Source of the DNA: Dichetophora obliterata
Taxonomy: Eukaryota; Arthropoda; Insecta; Diptera; Sciomyzidae
DNA: 64,000 bases
Assembly: GCA_963920525.1 (NCBI GenBank)
Contig: OY986437.1
Coordinates: 116,708,715-116,772,714 of the forward strand
Reading direction: 5' to 3'
Shown here piece after piece: positions 53,481 through 64,000 of the stretch. Made by a program: the position numbers and the translations under genes. Below the pieces are notes generated by a model that was not told the DNA's origin, made no database searches, and saw nothing but the letters and a program-made list of their open reading frames with translations. The stretch's first letter is position 1. Every line of letters starts with the position of its first letter.

Positions 53481-54269
53481 TTGTTTTGAAAAACAAGCTA
53501 GTTTGTTGCTATAGGGTAATATATGATAACATCTATGTTAACGCATGGTTAGTTGTTATGTCTTTTGTTGTCCCCGAGCCCAACCCATATTATGGTAGGT
53601 AAAACTTTCTCACTTTTGATTGTTTTGTACCACTTTTATCGATATCCTTGGATATTTCAATGATATTTGGGTTGGTTCTTAAAATGATCTAAAGCGGAGA
53701 AAGTGTGAAAAAGCTGTAGTAGCTGAACTGTATTGTTATTGCATGTTCGAGCTGTTCGAAAATTTTAATTTCAGCATCCATGGTTTTGTCACTGGAGTTG
53801 GTTGGCTTACTCCAAATATGCAAATGGAGCTTATTGCAAGCTCTGCGTTTTCTTTAGCCGGGCTTATGGTGGCATTGTACCACAGCCTCTAAATAAAGAC
53901 TTTCATTTTTACTTTTTATAGTCAAGATTTTTTAAATAATTTACTTTCGAATTAAGGATGTAAGTCTAAACCTTTGAGAAATTTTTGAGAAATGTTTGAA
54001 GTTATTCATGAGTTATGAAAAGTTTAGCTGACATTTTTCAGAATTCTGACCCGAGGAAAAGTTTTAAGTCAATCGTTTAAGTAATTTTGTGAATTAACTA
54101 GGTTATAAGATTTATGAAGTTTACGTAAAATTTGTTCTGTCTTTAAAATGTATTTTATTTAAGAGAAATGAGATACAGTTTGCAAGAAATTTATAATGAA
54201 ACATATCACTTTTTTTTTATTAAATTTAATAAAATCTATTTATTCATTGTCCAAAGCTGTAAAATACGT
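53481..54269. other. 3' flank of ppk-like gene B
   Basis: No gene seen. A minus-strand AATAAA near 54237-54244, ~30 bp after the stop, is a plausible poly(A) signal. Confidence 0.5.
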
Positions 54270-57200
54270 TCAATTCTCAAAATCATCTTCCTCTACAGAT
54301 GCTTGATTCATTAGTTTATGCTTACTTTCGCGACGTCTTCTCAAGTTAGCCACCAAACGGACAGAAAAGAAATAGATTAATTCGATAAAGCTCAAGCTTG
54401 ATATGCCCATAAATAGGCCAAAGATACCGCCACAATTAGCGATCAATGATGTGATGCTAAAGATAACCGTGCGTTTTATAGCAGTGAACTGAGGTTCCTT
54501 GAAGTAGACCGAAATACGTGAACCCACAAAACTTGAAAAATTTTGAAGTATTATAATTACTATAAAAAATTATTTGCACAAATATTGCTCACTCCGAGTG
54601 TTCGTAGTCCTCGCGGTATGCCCGGAGAGTTTTGGCGAAAGAAAAGCGTGCATTCGATATCTCAAAATTGTACTCCAGCGAAGTGCAGGGAGGCATGCAA
54701 TCACACATAACTTCAGAGTTCGGATCATTTGCCTTTTGCATTGCTTGTTTTTGCAATAATATATTTAACTCGTCCTGAGCTTCAGTGTAGCACGTGATGT
54801 CGGATAGTTTGCAGACGGGCACATCCAAAGGTTCTAAGTAGATAAAAATATGTTATTAATCTTAGAAATAGGGCAAAGACACTTGAGTTCTGAAAAACTT
54901 TTGCAAGCTTGAACTAACTTGGCATCCAAAACTTAACACAACCACACTTGGAGACAGTGTAATTCGACAAACACTCAATCTGGCAGTTACTCTGCGAATA
55001 GGAACGGAAAAAACGCAAATAACGCTCATCATTGAAGTAACACTGGCGTCTGCAGAGAACAGGAAAATATGATAATAAATTGTTTCTTCAGTTTTTAAAT
55101 TAAGCCAACTATTTTGACATACTTTTCCGGACTAAAATCATGTAGATTCTCTGATGAAACAACATATTGAGGCAACACGCTGACTAATACTTCATCACCA
55201 TGTGGCACTAAAATATAATTGCCAGTAGTAAGTGGCACACTCTCCGGGGAATTGAGAAAAACCTGTTAATTAAATAAGTTAGGCAAAGCTTAATCATATG
55301 TGTGTCAGGACAGTATTTATAGTCATACCGCACCTTGTAGCCCTGCTTAAAGCTACGACAAGCATAGTCGAAGTTATGTTCAAATCCCTGCATGAAAGCG
55401 AAGAATGCATTGCGTGCCGAAGAGAATACCGTGCGTTGTGGGTAGGCGTTGTAGCCCTGCTCAACGAAACCATCATCTAGTGACCAGTTGCCAGTGATGT
55501 TATTCAATCTTGGCAATTCGACTTCAAAGTAGTTGTTAAAATCTATGACTTGCTCGTCATCATAGCTGACATACCTAAGAGCAGCATACGTACATAGTTT
55601 TGTATTAGGAAAGGCAATACTGGGATTTTGGACGATTTAAGCCCTTTTGAATTCCGGTATTAAAATATTACAAAAATTTATGAAAATAATCTCAAAATGC
55701 AACATTTCGTATTCAACCAAATAAAAAACTACTTTATCTTCAACATGAAAAAAAAAATCTTAGAGTAGTGATAATGAAAAAAATGATTAACTTAAACTAA
55801 AATTAAAAAACCCTTATTTAGTATAAATTTAAAAAGTTGAAGTTTCTTATTTCAGAAACGTCTCGTTCATCGGAAGTTGAAAATGTTATTAAGATAAAAA
55901 TTATGTGGATGACCAAAAGATCTCTCTTACCTGATTTCTACAAATCTACAGTTTCAGGCTCTCACTTAGGCTCAGTTAAAAATGTTTTTGTCAATTTTTT
56001 CTTATACATATTTCAATGACAATACAAGCCTTAGGAAAATGTTTTTTGCAATTGTTTGTAAATTGCTTCATATTTAGGTTTAAGTTTAACTAAACAATAC
56101 ATATAACATTATCGCTAATGCGCCGAGAGCAAGCAAAATCTCTTACTCATTTAAAAATTGAGGGGTTTGGATTAAAAAATGGCAAAGTCTAATATTTTAT
56201 TGCTTTGAGAAAAACACTAAAAACTAATTCACGGGAATGGGAGCAATGTAGTTGAAAAATATTGAGGACAAATTCTTTGGTAATTAAAGGAGTTACTGTA
56301 AAAAATAATTGGTTTTAGCCAGTTTCGAAACTCATTAATGTGACTTGAGCACTTTTTAAACTAAACGAGTGGGACTAGGATTGGACAAGTTGGACTAGAC
56401 CTAACTAATGGGGCTTGTATATTTTTGAACTGAGATAAATGGTCTTTGAAATTATGTAATTTTTCATGAGCCAAGTTAGACTTTTTTGTTTAAGTAAAAT
56501 AAATAAAAACTTACTGTTAACTACTAATTAAGAATATTTTCCTAGTGGCCTTAAGATTTGTAGTCATATTATTTAGCATAGAGAAAAATTCTTAAAACTT
56601 GACTTTAGGTTCATTTATTTCGCAAAGGTTAACAAGCTCTTAGAATCTATGAGTAAACTTATGTGGTTTTGAAGCACAATATTCAACAAATGGAGGTCAA
56701 AGTGGAAAAAATTCTTAACCTTTTCAACAACTTTTCAAATTCTTTAGACAAAAGAAAGCTTTCTGTACCGTAGAGGAGGTCTGCTCTTCGTCTGTTTTCC
56801 GAATATATTCAAAAACAGCAGAGTTATGCAAAGAAATGCACACGCACCTCACAAAAGTCAGTCTTTTTTTATAAGCTTTTATTTAACTTGTGTCGTTCGA
56901 ATTTTCGTCAAAATTTGCCTTCAAAAAAGTATAAATATAATATATAAAAAAAATACAAAAATACTTTAAAAATTATAAATAGATATACGTCCCTAGAACT
57001 TACTTATTGGAGTACGCTTTTATTATGATGATGAGTAACCAAGAGAGGGGTTCTTCTGAATCTATAATATACCTACTATATACATTAGGGCGGGTCGATT
57101 TAAAAATCGCCCATTGCTCAGTGAAAATCGTATTCTAGGGATCAAAATAAGAAACTTTTCCCGAGGAACTATACCTCTAAAACGAATTCTAATGCCCCAA

Positions 57201-60200
57201 CTTTTCCGTAGGGTCAAATTTTGAAAAATCCCTCTTTGACCCATTTATAGTGCCCCAATCGAGTGCAAATGTATGACCGACCCCTTCTAACTTTGGAAGT
57301 CCGATCCACCCATGCCAGTGGCACACCCCCTGGAACCCCCTGGAACTCCCCATACAAACATTGTTTTGGGATTTTTCAAAATTTGACCCTACGTTTCGTT
57401 TTAGAGGTATAGTTCCTCGGGCAAAGTTTCTTATTTTGATCCCTAGAATATGATTTTCACAGAGCAATGGGTGATTTTTTTGCCTCCCCACAAATCGACC
57501 CGGCCTAATATACATTTATGACAAATTTCAGTAAAATTATTTTTTTTCTTTTTAGTTCACGTTTTCTTTTATACAAAAGATTATTTTTAAAAATATTTTT
57601 TTACTTTTTATTTTTATGTTACACCGTGTTATTAAAGATAAAAATATTTTACCGAACATCTTAGATTTTTGATTGTGGACTTGGCCATTTTAAAATATAG
57701 GCCCCTCAATTGTATACTCCTTCCCATTTCCAATGTAAAACAAAGGAAGTATTTAACCTTCGTAAAAATCCAAACACGGTCAACAAAATCTCTTCCGTGT
57801 TTAATATTGTTCGATTGTCCGAAACTATAGCTTTATCCCTAAACTATATGTTGGCAAAATTGCAAATAACTTTTAGTATGACACTTTAATTGCTCTAATC
57901 AGTCCATGAAAATGTTTCTTGGTTGCTTTATTTAATTTTAAAGTTCAATAAGTTCATGTTTTACTCTTATTAACTTTATGGAAATTTTAATTGTTTTGTG
58001 CAAATGTTATCGAACTTTATCGATTAAACATTTACAAGAAAATTATTAAATTAACTGCGAACATATAAAAATGTTACGAGAAATTTAATTTTCTGGATAA
58101 TTCAGTTTTTATAGTTCCAAGGCAATCCCGAGATTCTGAAATTCAATCCCGATATTTTCGGTATTGTGAAAATCTTCCGGGATTAGATTCCCTAGTATGT
58201 ATGTATATATGGAATTTTAAAAATTTTTATTAAAAGTTTTTAACTTTGCACATTTATTATCCGAAATTTTTAAACTAATACTAATAATAATGCATATACT
58301 AATACTAATAATAAAACTAATAATGAAACTAATAATAATACAAATACTAATAACAATACTAATACTTATCTAATATTAATACTAATACTAATATTATACT
58401 TATACTAATATGAATACAAAAACAAATACTAATACTAGTATTAGTAATAATAGTATTATTATTAGTATTAATACTAGCATTAGTATTAGTTTTAGTATTA
58501 GTATTAATACTCTTATTAATATACTAAGTATATATATTAATACACTAAGACTAATACGAATACTAATACGACTACTTATACCAATACAAATACTAATAAT
58601 AATACTTATACTAATACTAATACTTATACTAATACTAATGCTAATACTGATATTTTACTAGTACTAATACTAATACGAATACAAATGCTAATACTAATAA
58701 TAATAATAATTCTAATATGAATACTAATACTTATAATAATACTAATACTAAATCCTATACTAATAATAAAACTAATAATAAAACTAATAATAAAAATAAT
58801 AATAGTACTAATACTAATACTAAAAACAATACTAATACTAATACTAATACTAATAATAATATTAATATTAATATTAATTTTATTAATATATAAGTTAATT
58901 AATATATATAATATTAATATTAATTAATATTATTAATATTAATATTAATATTATATATATTAATTAACTTATATATTAATAAAATTAATATTAATATTAA
59001 TACTAATACTAATGCTAATACTAATACTTATACTACTACTAATACAAATACTAATAATAATACTTATACTAATACTTATACGAATGCTATTACTTATACT
59101 AATATTATACTAATATGAATACTAATACCAATACTAATACGAATACTAATACTAATACTGAAACTAATACTAATATTGCTACTAATACTTAAATTAATAC
59201 TAATACTCACAGTTATGTAAGGTTTTTGAGACAATAAGAAGTGTAGCCGTTTCTGATGTTGGTATATTTGGATGCTAAATTCAAATCCGACAGCAGGATT
59301 ACACTAGCACGTCATGGTTTTGAGATAATCAATCCGAAAAGTGCATAAAACATGGTTTTGCACGGTTTTTTAGGGTTTCAGTAATACTAGAGTTCGCCAG
59401 TGGTCGAAATTCGACCTCTTCACTGTGACTTTTCGACCTGCTCTGTGATACGAATTGGCTTACGTTATCAGATGAGCGTAGAAAGAGGAAAAAACGATTC
59501 TATTTATACTTTTAGTTCGCCGCTTAGTTTTAAACAAGAAGTTTTTATACAAAAATACATTTACTGAGGAAAGCAACATTTTTCGAGATATCGTCGTAAG
59601 TTTGATGTCAAAATAACGGAAATTTTACAAAATTTACTATTTGTCAGAAATTTCGTCATCGTAATTATATTCACACATGTTGCATAAAAAAGTGGGTATT
59701 GTAGAATATCCCTAAGAGGTATCGTAAAATTGTTTGAATATTTTTTGTACATCTCAGCAATGTCTAAAATTTTATCTTGCACCGTGTTTTTCCATCTCTT
59801 ATAGCTTAGCTTTTATTTAAGAAATTCTATTTTAAAGCTCATATTTCGGGTCAAAGGTCAGAAAAATATTCGGTGCACTCTTTCTCCCTACTCTAATGCA
59901 TTTAAAAGAAAAATTATCCAAATCCGTTGAGAAACACTGGTGAAAATGGTACCGAACCATTTTGCCTACGCCTTTTTATATATAGATTTACGAATAATGT
60001 AATTATAATAAATAAAACTTGTTATAGTTGCTGAAAGTATTGTACTAGTCTTTCACTTTGAACCCCAATTGGAAATACATCGATATCTTTTTACATCCTT
60101 AATATCGTAAATGGAAGTTTTTTTTAAAGTAGTGTATTTTATAGCATTCCTGAAATATGTAATTAAAACTAATAAATTTTAATTAGCCCTTAACTATTAT

Positions 60201-61437
60201 ATGAAGGGAAAAAGGCATCGATCTTACTAAAGGTGTAATTTAAAAGAACAACTATACTTTCAACTACCATATCAGGTTTTATGGCTTATAATTTTCTAAA
60301 CTTAACTAATGAATTTGACATCAAAATTAGCGAAAAAAATGTGTTTTTGCATTTTTCGAATTGAATATCTCAAAGTTTAGATATGATTAAAAAATACTGC
60401 GACTGGATATGAATTAAGTATTTAAAAATTCTTTGGAAATGCCTATTTTGTTTCTGTTTTATGCTACTTTTGACTTTTTGCAGGTTTGTGTAATATAATT
60501 CAAATACCGTTCATCTCGATAAATATCCTTGCTTCGTAGTCCATTAAACTGATAACATATTCCCTCATCGGTGGCAACAAAATTTAATATTTTATCACAG
60601 AAATAGAAGCGTCCATTCCATTTGCAAAATGGTGCTGTTTGATTTTTTGTAATTGAAAGATCAACCAAGGTTTGCGCTATGTTAGGCTCAACATTTTTTG
60701 GCATATATTTGGCGAAACGTTCCATCACATCCGACTCACAAATTTGTAGAGTAGCAACAAATTGAGATATTCTTAAAGAAAGTACATTTAAACATAAAAA
60801 TGCATAAAAATTAATCCAGTCACCACTTTTTACTCACCGTTCTTCGGTAAGATTTGCATTATTTTGAAATGATCCGTTCTCTTCAATTTCCTCCCATATT
60901 TGACGAGAAACATTGGCAAAATTTAAAGTTTCAAGGTCCATCTTAATTTCCGGGCAAATTGTGATTGTCGGAAATGGTATTTTATGCACAGGTACAAGAG
61001 TTTCATCAAAACCTAGAATTACAGGTGATTCTTGCCATTTCAAGTAGGTGTCCCAGATAAGTGAGACAGCAAAATAAAGCGATGTGGCCAACAGAACAAA
61101 CCAGTACATTCTAAAGTTCAAAATTACAATACATTTAACACAAGCATAACTTGAAACATTTTCAATTCTCGCACTTCTCATAGAACGGCCGATGCACCTC
61201 AAACAGATAACGAATGCCGTGTATAGTAGTACTCTTTGAATACTCCATGAGCAATCCCTTGCAGGCGGAACCACGACTTCCATACTTAATCCTAGAACGA
61301 ATGATGATATCACTCGGTACATCACTAAGAGTTTGCGATGTTAAGCTTTGTCTATCAACCGTATACGGAGGAATCTCTAGAAAATTCTGTGCTGTCGTTT
61401 GTGGAAAGCTAACGTTCTTGCCTTTTGAATTCTTCAT
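54270..61437 (-). CDS. pickpocket-like DEG/ENaC channel B (8 exons, 604 aa)
   Basis: Join (complement) 61175-61437, 60838-61110, 60508-60771, 55334-55574, 55123-55262, 54919-55049, 54593-54833, 54270-54531; GT-AG introns, 1815 bp, no stops. Family and topology as gene A: HG gate in STTIHGIRYLFEVHRPF, TM1 MYWFVLLATSLYFAVSLIW, VPVHKIPFPTITICPEIK, SNCQIECLSNYTVSKCGCVK, CDCMPPCTSLEYNFEIS, KRTVIFSITS and TM2 GGIFGLFMGISSLSFIELI, then a short Arg-rich tail (NLRRRRESKHK). The two proteins are well over half identical by eye, with exon 8 slightly shorter here. Introns are 61-85 bp except intron 3 (4.93 kb, with a MITE and an AT-rich satellite). ATG at 61437 is the first after the TATA/initiator. Likely an epithelial or sensory-neuron cation channel subunit; ligand and partner unknown. 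Confidence 0.94.
55620..57084. other. intron 3 of gene B, left part
   Basis: AT-rich; no gene or clear repeat seen. Confidence 0.4.
57085..57508. repeat. MITE with TTAGGGCGGGTCGATTT ends
   Basis: 424 bp; arms of ~110 bp pair (ATCAAAATAAGAAACTTT, GAGGAACTATACCTCTAAAA). Flanked by A/T at both ends, compatible with a TA target. Minus-strand ORFs inside are unsupported. Confidence 0.88.
58270..59210. repeat. (TAATAC)-like degenerate satellite with AT palindrome
   Basis: Hundreds of bases of ACTAATACTAATA variants. At ~58850-59005 lies a perfect AT-only palindrome made of ATTAATATTAAT with TATAAGTTAATTAATATATA on both arms. Confidence 0.95.
59215..60507. other. intron 3 of gene B, right part
   Basis: No gene or clear repeat recognised. 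Confidence 0.4.
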
Positions 61438-61487
61438 TTTAAGATGGAGTAGATGTTTTATGCAGAAGCGACAATAATCTAAAATGT

Positions 61488-61524
61488 ACTAACTAGAGCG
61501 TCAAGCAAGCTCATTGTTTTTATA
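61488..61524 (-). promoter_or_regulatory. core promoter of ppk-like gene B
   Basis: Minus strand TATAAAAA at 61524-61517 and an initiator-like TTAGTA at 61493-61488, 33 bases apart, matching the geometry in gene A. 5' UTR ~54 nt. Confidence 0.6.
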
Positions 61525-61708
61525 CTATTTCATTTCGGTCATTTATGCAAAGCACCGACTTACAGTAGCATTTACATGTCCCTTGCCATTGACTTAAAAG
61601 CTCTAAGGATCACAAAAAACGCAATTAAGACATGCATAGCTATAATAAATTAAAACGAGAATGAAAACATTTCTTGGTTTTGAAAAATTTACACAATGCA
61701 TACAGGAC

Positions 61709-62010
61709 AGGCGCGTAGAAAAATTTCGGGGGTGTTTTAATTTTTTTATTTAGACTTATTCCCATTTTTTTATTAAATAATATTTATATCATAATGTATA
61801 GTCTCCTTTTATTTTGGGTTAGTACATTTAAAATTTCTTCTGTGGTCACTTTCATATCTCTGTGAACACTTAGAAGAGCTAACCCATTGAGCCTTTCTTC
61901 TCCAGTTTTACTTCTCATGTATATTTTGAGACTTCAAAATGACAAAAACGAACGTTCGCTTGAAGCGACTGAAACCGGCAACGTTGCACACATCTTCACG
62001 AATCGGCTTA
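61709..62010 (-). pseudogene. hAT transposase C-terminal (dimerisation) fragment with element end
   Basis: Minus strand: FVKMCATLPVSVASSERSFL, SF, stop, SLKIYMRSKTGEERLNGLAL, LSVHRDMKVTTEEIL, ending at 61784. This is the hATC dimerisation signature (LPVS.AS.ERSFS.LK.IK...RS....ERL..LALLS...). The terminus CAGGCGCGTAGAAAAATTTC with a G run starts at 61709, ~75 bp past the stop, and resembles the ends of the hAT elements at 33066 and 41860. One stop breaks the frame; the rest of the element is replaced by the foldback to the right. Confidence 0.85.
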
Positions 62011-62354
62011 TTGATGGATATATCATTGCATCGCAAAATGAAGGGATTCGATAAATGTTACAGGTCAATTTGTGCGATTTTAGCAGTGCCTACAAATGTC
62101 GGTAGGGGTAAAAAATATTGGTCAAAATCAATATATACACTGAAAAAATCATAACGTTTTAAAATTCAACATAATGCCTTTAATGTTTTTCATAAAAAAT
62201 TTTAAAAACTTTTCAAGCAATTTTTTTAAACGCAATTTCTAATGAAAAAATTTGCATTATACAAATTTCGTCAAAGTAAGCACAAATTGTTTTCAATATA
62301 TCGCCCATTTCACTTAAAGTGTAATATCAGTTACACTTATCACTAGGGCGTATT

Positions 62355-63650
62355 GAAAAATTTATATCGTATTCTAAGAGAGCTCAAAAGTTGCATAGGG
62401 TTTTCTGGATCTCCCATAAAACATTTTAGAAAAAAATAAGGATGTCTTCCTCCCCCGCAAGGACAAAATTGTTTTTTAGGAAAAACAGTAAAAAATCACG
62501 ATCTCAAAATGCATTGATTTTTGTAAGAAAAACTACATATTTCTTAAAGTAAAAGTAAATAAAGATTTATAATAATTTGTCGAATTAATAACTTGAATAT
62601 TTTTTGCATATGCATTTTCTTGTTTTTGAGAAATGTACACTAGAATGCAAATTTTTAACTTTTTCAAAAAAATTAATATAAAGTTTTATATCTCGGGCAC
62701 AGAAGTGGTACCGAAGATAATTTCCTTAATTAAGATTCTTCAAATATTTCTGAACAACACCAGTATCAACAATTTACAACACCAGTTTGAGACCACAAAT
62801 TTTTTTTTTCTATTTCGATTTTTTTTTAAATTTTCCTTCCTCATGAATTTTATTATTTCGTTAAAACACCTCAACTCAGCATTCACAAAAATTTTATACT
62901 AAAATTTTGAGTTTGGCATTCGATGGGTCTCAGTTGATTTAACAATTGTTGTTAGGAAGTTTTAATGAAACCATAAATTAGATATGACCAAAATTGTTTC
63001 ATTTCATGCTTGAAGTAAGTAACTTTTTTTAAGCATCAAAATAGGAAAAAAATCATGGCCTTTTTCTGCTGTTTTAAAAAAGATACTTTAAGACAGGGTT
63101 TCGTTCAAAACTATTTGCAGAATCCGAATTGAGAAAATTATCTTCGGTACCACTTCTGGTGCCCGATATATAAAACCTTATATTAATTTTTTAGAAAAAG
63201 ATAAAAAATTGAATTCAAGTATACATTTCTCCGAAACCGGAAAATGCATATTCGAAAAATATGCAAATTATTAGTTCACCAAATTTAAGAAAAACGTTAA
63301 CACTGTAATCGAAATCACCAAAATTTAGACAATCAGATAACAATTAAAAGTTCTGTGCTATCTCGAGTGTACCTTTAGATTCTAATATCCTTCACACAGG
63401 ATACTGTGGGTAAAAACCAAGAGTGGCATTGTGTTTGCTAAAATATTGTTAGTTAAAGTCTATATTTACTTTTGCTTTAAGACATATGTAGTTTTTCTTA
63501 CAAAAATTAAAGCATTTTGAGATCGTGATTTTTAACTGTTTTTCTCCAAAAACAACTTTGTCCTTGCGGGAGAGGATGATATCCTTATTTTTTTTTTTTT
63601 GAGATCTATGCAACTTTTGAGACCTCTTAGAATGTGAAATTCGAAAAAAA
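62355..63650. repeat. 1.3 kb foldback, ~400-500 bp arms
   Basis: 62355-62745 pairs imperfectly with 63118-63650 (CTCAAAAGTTGCATAG; AAATCACGATCTCAAAATGC; GAAGTGGTACCGAAGATAAT). No coding content; the plus-strand ORF at 62633-62902 is unsupported. Confidence 0.82.
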
Positions 63651-64000
63651 AATTGTAATTCGATACTCGATACTGACCATATTCGAGTTAGCTCAAATTT
63701 TGTTCTTAGATTGGTGTATTGTTTAAAAAACCAAATCCGGAGTTTGAGATTTTAATATTTTTTTTTTCGCGGACCCACAGCATTGCGTATGCCAAAAAAA
63801 GGTTTATTTTGTGATAACGTATCTCAGTCAATTTAAATGCGATTTTCGTAAATTGGGTGTCATTAGAATGGTTATTTTGCCGTTTTTAAGAGAAAAGTAT
63901 AAAACTTTTGAAAAAATTGCATCGATATAAACTGAAAGTGTGCTCTTAAAGGGTTCAGAAGTTATGGCGTAAAACGTTAAGTGTTAATAATTTCAATACA
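63651..64000. other. right edge spacer
   Basis: No feature seen before the window ends. Confidence 0.4.

Noticed and set aside
57189..57515. 108 aa minus-strand ORF
   Set aside because: Inside a MITE; the arms explain it.
58410..58661. 83 aa ORF of Ile/Ser/Asn/Thr
   Set aside because: Pure translation of the TAATAC-like satellite.
62633..62902. 89 aa ORF at the right edge
   Set aside because: Within the imperfect foldback; Phe/Asn-rich, no motif.

Overview
The window is AT-rich, TE-rich, intron-containing animal DNA from an insect, most likely a higher fly (Brachycera; tephritid-like in style, but I cannot name the species). This rests on two pickpocket-type DEG/ENaC channel genes, introns of 60-90 bp with GTAAGT-like donors, TATA plus TCAGT-like core promoters, LOA/I-type non-LTR elements ending in CCTAACCTAACC, and Tc1, PIF/Harbinger and hAT elements.

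Host genes. Two intact tandem paralogs lie on the minus strand. ppk-like gene A (608 aa, eight exons) runs from 47214 to 26809. ppk-like gene B (604 aa, eight exons) runs from 61437 to 54270. Exons 1-7 have exactly the same lengths in both (263, 273, 264, 241, 140, 131, 241 bp) and the same phases. Gene A is stretched to 20.4 kb because introns 2, 3 and 6 filled with transposons; gene B keeps small introns except a 4.9 kb intron 3. Each has a TATA box and an initiator a few tens of bases before its ATG. I see no other intact host gene. A few small open frames (11.8-12.0, 20.55-20.76 kb) are unidentified.

Layout. 0-14.7 kb: intergenic graveyard with an RT remnant, a Tc1-like element with intact ends (1391-3050), many foldback/MITE elements, a MADF-like remnant, a ~120 bp monomer array (10.3-11.1 kb) and a decayed second Tc1 transposase. 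14.78-20.24 kb: a 5.46 kb LOA/I-type non-LTR element with a perfect 13 bp target duplication, two open ORFs, but a substituted RT motif A. 20.2-26.8 kb: repeats including a 1.3 kb inverted repeat. 26.8-47.2 kb: gene A, hosting a SINE, hAT elements, a Harbinger element nested inside a hAT, and a deleted second LOA/I copy. 47.2-54.3 kb: a near-perfect 2.8 kb palindrome, MITEs and a truncated RT 3' end. 54.3-61.4 kb: gene B, with a MITE and a (TAATAC)-like satellite in intron 3. 61.5-64 kb: a hAT transposase 3' fragment and another foldback.

I found no evidence for a new defence, biosynthetic or signalling system. The most notable points are the matched ppk pair, the interrupted palindrome, the dead-RT but otherwise intact retrotransposon, the nested hAT/Harbinger pair with readable target duplications, and a tRNA-derived SINE family.
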